Positions 29,175 through 34,295 of a DNA stretch of 34,295 nt are shown here, piece after piece. The DNA is from Devosia sp. (GTDB lineage Bacteria > Pseudomonadota > Alphaproteobacteria > Rhizobiales > Devosiaceae). Under the pieces are notes generated by a model. It did not search any database. It saw only the letters and a program-made list of their open reading frames with translations, and had not been told where the DNA came from. Each line of letters begins with the position of its first letter. Position 1 is the first letter of the stretch. Location: positions 1 through 34,295 of the forward strand of contig JACDQI010000121.1 of the NCBI GenBank assembly GCA_015657675.1, given 5' to 3'. The translations under genes and the position numbers were made by a program.

Positions 29175-30209
29175 ATGGAATTGAACGCCACCAACGAACG
29201 TCTAAAGCACCGCTACGTCGCCTATCTTCGCGGCGCCCGGCAACTGGGCGAGCACTCAATCGACCAGGTGCTTAAGGCGCTGGATCGGTTCGAGGACTAC
29301 ACTCGACGCAAAAGCTTCAGCGAGTTTCGCATCGAGCAGGCGAGCGGCTTTAGAAAGCACTTGGCCACCGTCAATACCAAGGTCGGCATGCGCCGGGTGA
29401 GTAAGGCGACGATCACGTCGACGCTCTACGCCATGCGCGACTTCATCATTTGGCTCGCCGAGCAGAAGGGGTTTCGCCACCGCCTGGTGAAATCGGATGC
29501 CGACTATTTCAAACCATCTCGACGCGACGAAGCTATCGCACGTGCGCCCCGGCCAATGCTGGTGCCGACGGTCGAGCAGATCGGCACCATGATGTCGGCG
29601 ATGCCGGCGACATCCGCTGTGGAGCGTCGCAACCGCGCGTTGGTGGCTATCACTATCGTGACCGGCGCACGAGACAACGCGACGGCATCGCTGCGTCTCA
29701 AGCACCTCGATCTCGATGATCGACAACTCTTTCAGGATGCGCGGGAAGTCCGGACCAAGTTCGGAAAGACCTTCCCGACGTGGTTCTTCCCCGTCGGTGA
29801 GAATTTCGTCGACGTCATTGCCGACTGGAAACAGGAGCTGAAGCGTGACCATGGGTTCGGACCGGACGATCCTCTCTTTCCCCAGACCGAAGTCAGCTTC
29901 GGCGCCGGTGGCGAAGTGTTACCATCGCGCCTCAAGAAAGAGTGCTGGGCAAATGCCGACCCGATCCGTAAGGTTTTCAAGGCAGCCTGCGTTGCGGCCG
30001 GCCTTCCGGACTTCAAGCCGCACAGCTTCCGTCACGCGCTGGCGCAACTGGGAAGCCACCTTTGCACGACGCCGGCCGAGTACAAGGCGTGGTCTCAAAA
30101 TCTGGGGCATGACGGCGCGCTGGTCACGCTGACCAGCTACGGCACGTTGCCGGGCTACACCCAGCGGGAGTTGATCGCGGGTATCGGGAAGCGAGGGAAG
30201 GCTGCATGA
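29175..30209 (+). CDS. Second tyrosine-type recombinase
   Basis: SAM-like N-domain; catalytic VTGARDNATASLRLKHLDL, KPHSFRHALAQLG, NLGHDGALVTLTSYGTL. ATG 29175 or upstream start 29127. Confidence 0.85.
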   Translation: MELNATNERLKHRYVAYLRGARQLGEHSIDQVLKALDRFEDYTRRKSFSEFRIEQASGFRKHLATVNTKVGMRRVSKATITSTLYAMRDFIIWLAEQKGFRHRLVKSDADYFKPSRRDEAIARAPRPMLVPTVEQIGTMMSAMPATSAVERRNRALVAITIVTGARDNATASLRLKHLDLDDRQLFQDAREVRTKFGKTFPTWFFPVGENFVDVIADWKQELKRDHGFGPDDPLFPQTEVSFGAGGEVLPSRLKKECWANADPIRKVFKAACVAAGLPDFKPHSFRHALAQLGSHLCTTPAEYKAWSQNLGHDGALVTLTSYGTLPGYTQRELIAGIGKRGKAA

Positions 30210-30250
30210 CAGAAGGGGCGCCGGTGCCGAGGGTTTGCCGGCCTCGGGGC

Positions 30251-30943
30251 CTAGCCTTCTGATCGACGGCGGCGGCGCCATTCCCAAACCACGGCGTTGT
30301 TCTCTTGCACCCAGTCGGCGAGCTTCTCCACCTCGTCGACAGCTGCCATTAGTTTCTCTCGGCTGACCTCGATCTTCAAAGCGTTCCAAGCCAACGCCCC
30401 AGGCTCCACCCGAGAGTCTTCGTCCACGAAGAAGGGGTTTGGATGTTTCTCCAGCGTCTTGCGGTTGTGGCGGGCGTTGAACGAGACAAAGTCGGAGCTG
30501 TGCGCGATGTCGTTGCGTGCTAGAACCACCTGTTCGATCAGGTCGAACCGGACCGGGCAGGTGGCATAGGCGTCGCCCATGATGTGCTCCAGAATCTGCC
30601 GATAGCCCTCAATGAAGCCCTGCCTGAAGTGAGCCTGCCTAGCCTTGTCGTCCTTGAAGGCGAACCCGACGTCGCGCTCGAACTCGGCGAAGTAGAGCTT
30701 CAAGGTGTCTGACAACAGGGAGACGGCAAGCATGCCGACCAGTTCGCGCGTCTGTTCGGCCTGCATCCATTCCCCGAGGAAAGCTGGCTCGGGACTGTCG
30801 TAATCGGGATTGAAGGATAGCGGCCGCCAAGGCGGGACTTCATCCTCTATGTCCTGCTTTAGCTGTTCGAACGGGAGCCGACCTTTGTCATAAAAGAGCC
30901 GGATGATCGCCGTCCGCTCGCGCATGAAATAAGCGAGATCCAT
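30251..30943 (-). CDS. 230-aa HEPN-like protein (candidate ribonuclease/toxin-type effector)
   Basis: Helical protein with LIEQVVLARNDIAHSSDF, an Rx4H motif (R143, H148). Confidence 0.55.
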   Translation of the reverse strand: MDLAYFMRERTAIIRLFYDKGRLPFEQLKQDIEDEVPPWRPLSFNPDYDSPEPAFLGEWMQAEQTRELVGMLAVSLLSDTLKLYFAEFERDVGFAFKDDKARQAHFRQGFIEGYRQILEHIMGDAYATCPVRFDLIEQVVLARNDIAHSSDFVSFNARHNRKTLEKHPNPFFVDEDSRVEPGALAWNALKIEVSREKLMAAVDEVEKLADWVQENNAVVWEWRRRRRSEG

Positions 30944-30973
30944 GAGAATGAGTCCGTAACTTAGGGCAGATGC

Positions 30974-31789
30974 TCAACTTGGCTGACTGGTGGTCGCATC
31001 CGGGGGTGAAAGCGCCCTCCGGTGAGCTTCCCGTTTTGCTGCAAAGACCGCGTCCTGCTCTATAAAGATCATTACCCAGGCTGGCACGATGATGGTCATA
31101 CTCGCTGGGATGTCAGCGGGATATGTCTTGCCGCCCACTAGGACGTTCAGTCGATCTGGAAACTGACCGCTATGGATGCCCAGCCAGTGCGTCCTTTGAA
31201 CCAGGCTCCCGTATCCCGAAAGTGTTTCGTACGCAAAGACTGGCGAGCCCGAAAACCCCGTCCGGGAGCGCATATCCCCCAAATGGGACGGTCGATTTGC
31301 CCCGTTTCCCTGCGAGACCGGTACCCCCGAACTCGCCATCGCGCTGACATTTCCGAACCGTGCCCGCGGAACGTTCGCTCCGGTATCCGGCTCGTTTGCA
31401 AACAATCCGAGCATGAACAAATCGCTGCCGACGTTGATGTTTGAAGGCATGTCTTGGACCATGGATGACAATTCCACGAAGCCAAAGCGATCTAGAGGCG
31501 CGATCAGCTGGCCGGTAATGTCAATCGCAGCGACGTCATCCCCCGTCGGAGCCACTGTCCAATCTTCGCGCCGAACGGGTATTTGATCGCCGGTGGAGAG
31601 ACGAGCTAGCGTCGCGAGATTGATGCAATGCTGACAAGAAACCAAGTAGAAGCTGTTGAACTGATCATCGAGATTTTCTCGGAACCGCACAATGAAGGCG
31701 GTACCAACCGGTTCTATGACCTGACTGTTAGGATTCGGACGAAACAGGATCGCGACGCTGTCTACTAGCTCTTTTGCAATGACGGCCAC
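30974..31789 (-). CDS. Trypsin-like serine protease (chymotrypsin fold)
   Basis: GTAFIVRF, FYLVSCQHCI (His54), TGDDVAAIDI (Asp85), SRTGFSGSPVF (Ser180). Confidence 0.8.
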   Translation of the reverse strand: MAVIAKELVDSVAILFRPNPNSQVIEPVGTAFIVRFRENLDDQFNSFYLVSCQHCINLATLARLSTGDQIPVRREDWTVAPTGDDVAAIDITGQLIAPLDRFGFVELSSMVQDMPSNINVGSDLFMLGLFANEPDTGANVPRARFGNVSAMASSGVPVSQGNGANRPSHLGDMRSRTGFSGSPVFAYETLSGYGSLVQRTHWLGIHSGQFPDRLNVLVGGKTYPADIPASMTIIVPAWVMIFIEQDAVFAAKREAHRRALSPPDATTSQPS

Positions 31790-31954
31790 CGTCGACTCCC
31801 GAGCGCATGGAACCTGCCTTGCACGCCTAACTGCGGCAGCGACCCGCGAGCGGTCAAGTGTTCGACGGGCGGCACTAGCCGCGGCGAGGGCGAAGCAGAA
31901 GGCCTAGAGCTAGACCTCCAGCCTTTACCGCCCCAGTCCCATTGGCAATCAGCG

Positions 31955-34132
31955 GTGGAACTCCCTATTACTTGGCGTTCCAATCGCCTTACATTCAGTG
32001 ACCTCATGTCGACACTTCAGAGTGCCTTTCCGCATCTATTCGAACTCAACTCAGAGACAGTCGACTGGAAGGCGCCATTCTCTTGGTCGGCTCCCGACCT
32101 TGACCTCCTAGAGGCGATCTGGGCGGTGCAACATATGCGTATGGCTCATCTACCTGACTTCTGGTCTTGGACAGAAGCTATGGTGGGCGACCTCGCAAAT
32201 GCACGCCATGGCGCAACCAGCCGAGAGGCCGACTCGATTGACTGCGTGAGGTTTATCAGTTGCATGCCGGCGACCCATGTCACCAGGTCCGGGGGTCAAA
32301 TGGGGGCGTGCTTTGATTGGATATGGACAGCCGTCGCTTCGACCCATGTTCGAGGCCAACGTGTCAACGCTAATACCTACAGCTTCGCGGTGTTCCCTGA
32401 GGCACCGCCTGTCTTGTTCGATATGTACCTGAGATATGTGCCGAAATTCGCGGCTGCATGTTTCTACGTTGCGTACAAATTTGGCGGCCTAGATACTCTT
32501 TCAGCGGAAGTAGCACCGGTCTGCTGGCGTGTTGCTTCAACGTTTTTTCACAGCGACGCCAGTGACCATGACGCGCTCGAAGCTATGACGCAGATGGTGA
32601 TATGGGCGGCGCATAGAGACTGGCTCGAAGGCAAGTCGTGGGCAGACGAACTGCTGGCCGCTGCCGAACGGACATACTCACCTCGGCAGCGCTTTGAAGT
32701 CGCGATGACATTCATAACTCCCGCAAACCGCTACGTGGATGGCACCCCTCAGGAATGGGCCCACAAAATTCTGCGCGACCATAGTTCTGATATGGTTGAG
32801 CACGAGCGGCTTCAGGTGTTTGCGGTGGCCCTTGAAGGGCCAGAGCACTGGCAAGCTAGCAAGGCAGAAATTCTGGCTGAGATCGGTTGTCTCCGAGCCC
32901 ATTACCTCGCTGACTTGCGAGCCGGTGAATCGGACCTCGAAGTAATGGAGTTGCGAGTCTCCATCATTCATCCCTTGATCTTCGTTCTCGTCAACTGGGG
33001 AGAGATAGACGACCTGATCGCGGTCCTGGGAGCATGGTACCGCGCAGGTGGTGCCGCGCCGGCAGACGCAAACGTCTTAGCTGTAGTGCCAACTCATGGC
33101 GGGGGTGCCGCGTACCTTTGGCCAGGTGGCCGTTGGCTCACCGGAACGGGCGATACTGCCACGCACGATGCCGTTCAACGGGCAGCAGGTGTGGCGCTTG
33201 GATCGTACTTTCGCGGCTCAGATGGCGACCATGCGGCAGACGCCTACGAAGAGATGCGTTTCGATGTTGCCGACGTCGCGGCAGGGCCAGTCTTAGAAGC
33301 GGCTATGGCAGCCCACTACCGTTTCGACGAACTCAGACTGCAGCTCCACGACGGCTGGAAGCCGCGGGCAATACTGATGTTCCCGAGCGGGCCAGAGCCT
33401 TTGCAGGCCATGTTGCGAAAGTCTGGAGCAGTCGCCGCCCCACTGGAGATAAGTTTCCAGCGCGCCCAGCCGCCGCGGCCGATCCGGCGGATATCAGTTT
33501 GGGCGGGAGGCCCGATGCACGAGACGTTCGAGATTGATGCCTTGCGGCACGTAGCGGATCGATCAGGTTGGTCGGTGGAGGTCTACGGGTCAGCTGACGC
33601 TACGCGCCAGGACTTGCGACGATTCTATGAGGACCAAGATGCTGACGTCGTTTGGGTAATTTCGCACGGTACCCATGATCCTTTCACTGCTGGGGGGACA
33701 GGCCTACATCTCCCCGATGGGACGCTAGTCGATTTCGACGAGGTCCGCAGTTGGACGGTACCAGATTTGGGCCGTCGCCTTCTAGTTCTCAACAGCTGCA
33801 GCGGCGCGACTGCACAGGGGCGGGGCGGGCTTGCCCGGATTGGCTTGGCCCAGTCTCTCGTGTCCGGCGGCCAGGCAGTGATTGGACATTTGTGGCCGGT
33901 GCACTGGACTACGGGACTAGCCTACGGCGCTGCTCTAGCAACTTGCTTGGAAACGACATCGACGGAGGCGGCTGCCTTAATGGCGTCAGAGCTGCTTGGT
34001 GAACCACAACGACTCTTGCCCTTCCTGGAAGAGCGATTCCAATCGTGCGAAGAGCTGCTGGATCGTTTGCGCCGGTCCGGCGAGGACTTGACCAGCATCA
34101 CTAACTGGGGCTGCCCGGTCTTGCTCACTTAG
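31955..34132 (+). CDS. Large helical protein with C-terminal CHAT (caspase-like) protease domain
   Basis: C-terminal ADVVWVISHGTHDPFTAGGTGLHLPDG...LGRRLLVLNSCSGA...LAQSLVSGGQAVIGHLWPV; His571 (33665-33667) and Cys615 (33797-33799). GTG start; frame open upstream. Confidence 0.88.
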   Translation: MELPITWRSNRLTFSDLMSTLQSAFPHLFELNSETVDWKAPFSWSAPDLDLLEAIWAVQHMRMAHLPDFWSWTEAMVGDLANARHGATSREADSIDCVRFISCMPATHVTRSGGQMGACFDWIWTAVASTHVRGQRVNANTYSFAVFPEAPPVLFDMYLRYVPKFAAACFYVAYKFGGLDTLSAEVAPVCWRVASTFFHSDASDHDALEAMTQMVIWAAHRDWLEGKSWADELLAAAERTYSPRQRFEVAMTFITPANRYVDGTPQEWAHKILRDHSSDMVEHERLQVFAVALEGPEHWQASKAEILAEIGCLRAHYLADLRAGESDLEVMELRVSIIHPLIFVLVNWGEIDDLIAVLGAWYRAGGAAPADANVLAVVPTHGGGAAYLWPGGRWLTGTGDTATHDAVQRAAGVALGSYFRGSDGDHAADAYEEMRFDVADVAAGPVLEAAMAAHYRFDELRLQLHDGWKPRAILMFPSGPEPLQAMLRKSGAVAAPLEISFQRAQPPRPIRRISVWAGGPMHETFEIDALRHVADRSGWSVEVYGSADATRQDLRRFYEDQDADVVWVISHGTHDPFTAGGTGLHLPDGTLVDFDEVRSWTVPDLGRRLLVLNSCSGATAQGRGGLARIGLAQSLVSGGQAVIGHLWPVHWTTGLAYGAALATCLETTSTEAAALMASELLGEPQRLLPFLEERFQSCEELLDRLRRSGEDLTSITNWGCPVLLT

Positions 34133-34160
34133 GCGTCGCAAGTCCCCAACTATTCGCGCG

Positions 34161-34180
34161 GTGGCTGTCAGGTGGCTGTT
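34161..34180 (+). repeat. Tandem GTGGCTGTY at 11-bp period; candidate integrase arm-type sites (right)
   Basis: GTGGCTGTC 34161, GTGGCTGTT 34172; same spacing as 21253/21264. Confidence 0.5.
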
Positions 34181-34246
34181 GGCATCAACGACGAGGCCGA
34201 TCGGACCTTGTTCTCGAAAATTATGCTTGTAAAACCAATGAGTTAT

Positions 34247-34295
34247 TGGCGCACCCGACAGAATTCGAATCTGTGACCTCTGCCTTCGGAGGGCA
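34247..34295 (-). tRNA. tRNA-Arg(CCG), 3' part (right att copy; 5' half beyond window end)
   Basis: Minus strand: TGCC-CTCCGAA-GGCA anticodon arm (CCG), ACAGA-TTCGAAT-TCTGT T-arm, acceptor CGGGTGC, G, CCA. Confidence 0.88.

Noticed and set aside
1-34295. CRISPR array or type III-E (gRAMP/TPR-CHAT) locus associated with the CHAT protein
   Set aside because: No regularly spaced repeats or Cas proteins found; the CHAT gene neighbours a trypsin-like and a HEPN-like gene instead.

Overview
The window comes from a high-GC alphaproteobacterium, probably Hyphomicrobiales/Devosia-like (inferred from protein style only). It has two parts. (1) Positions 1 to about 21.08 kb are chromosomal catabolic DNA: a LacI-type regulated glycoside cluster (GH32/43-superfamily enzyme, serine hydrolase, sugar ABC importer, GH29 alpha-L-fucosidase, DUF5107-like protein), an amino-sugar/muropeptide recycling cluster (BadF-family kinase, RpiR/MurR regulator, SIS protein, NgcE-like ABC importer, MurQ, NagA), an N-formylglutamate amidohydrolase, and a polar amino-acid ABC importer. 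(2) Positions 21,090 to 34,295 form a complete integrated element of about 13.2 kb. It is bounded by a perfect 49-bp direct repeat equal to the 3' part of a tRNA-Arg(CCG) gene on the minus strand, and has a tyrosine integrase at the left end. Cargo: a type III-like restriction-modification pair, a 450-aa unknown protein, a small HTH / HTH-zinc-ribbon / second tyrosine recombinase cassette, and at the right end a compact cluster of a HEPN-like protein (Rx4H), a trypsin-like serine protease and, divergently, a 725-aa protein with a C-terminal CHAT (caspase-like) protease domain. That two-protease plus HEPN-like cluster is the best candidate for an undescribed defence system. Several genes carry frameshifts that fit collapsed short C/G (sometimes T) homopolymers, so sequencing error should be excluded before calling pseudogenes.
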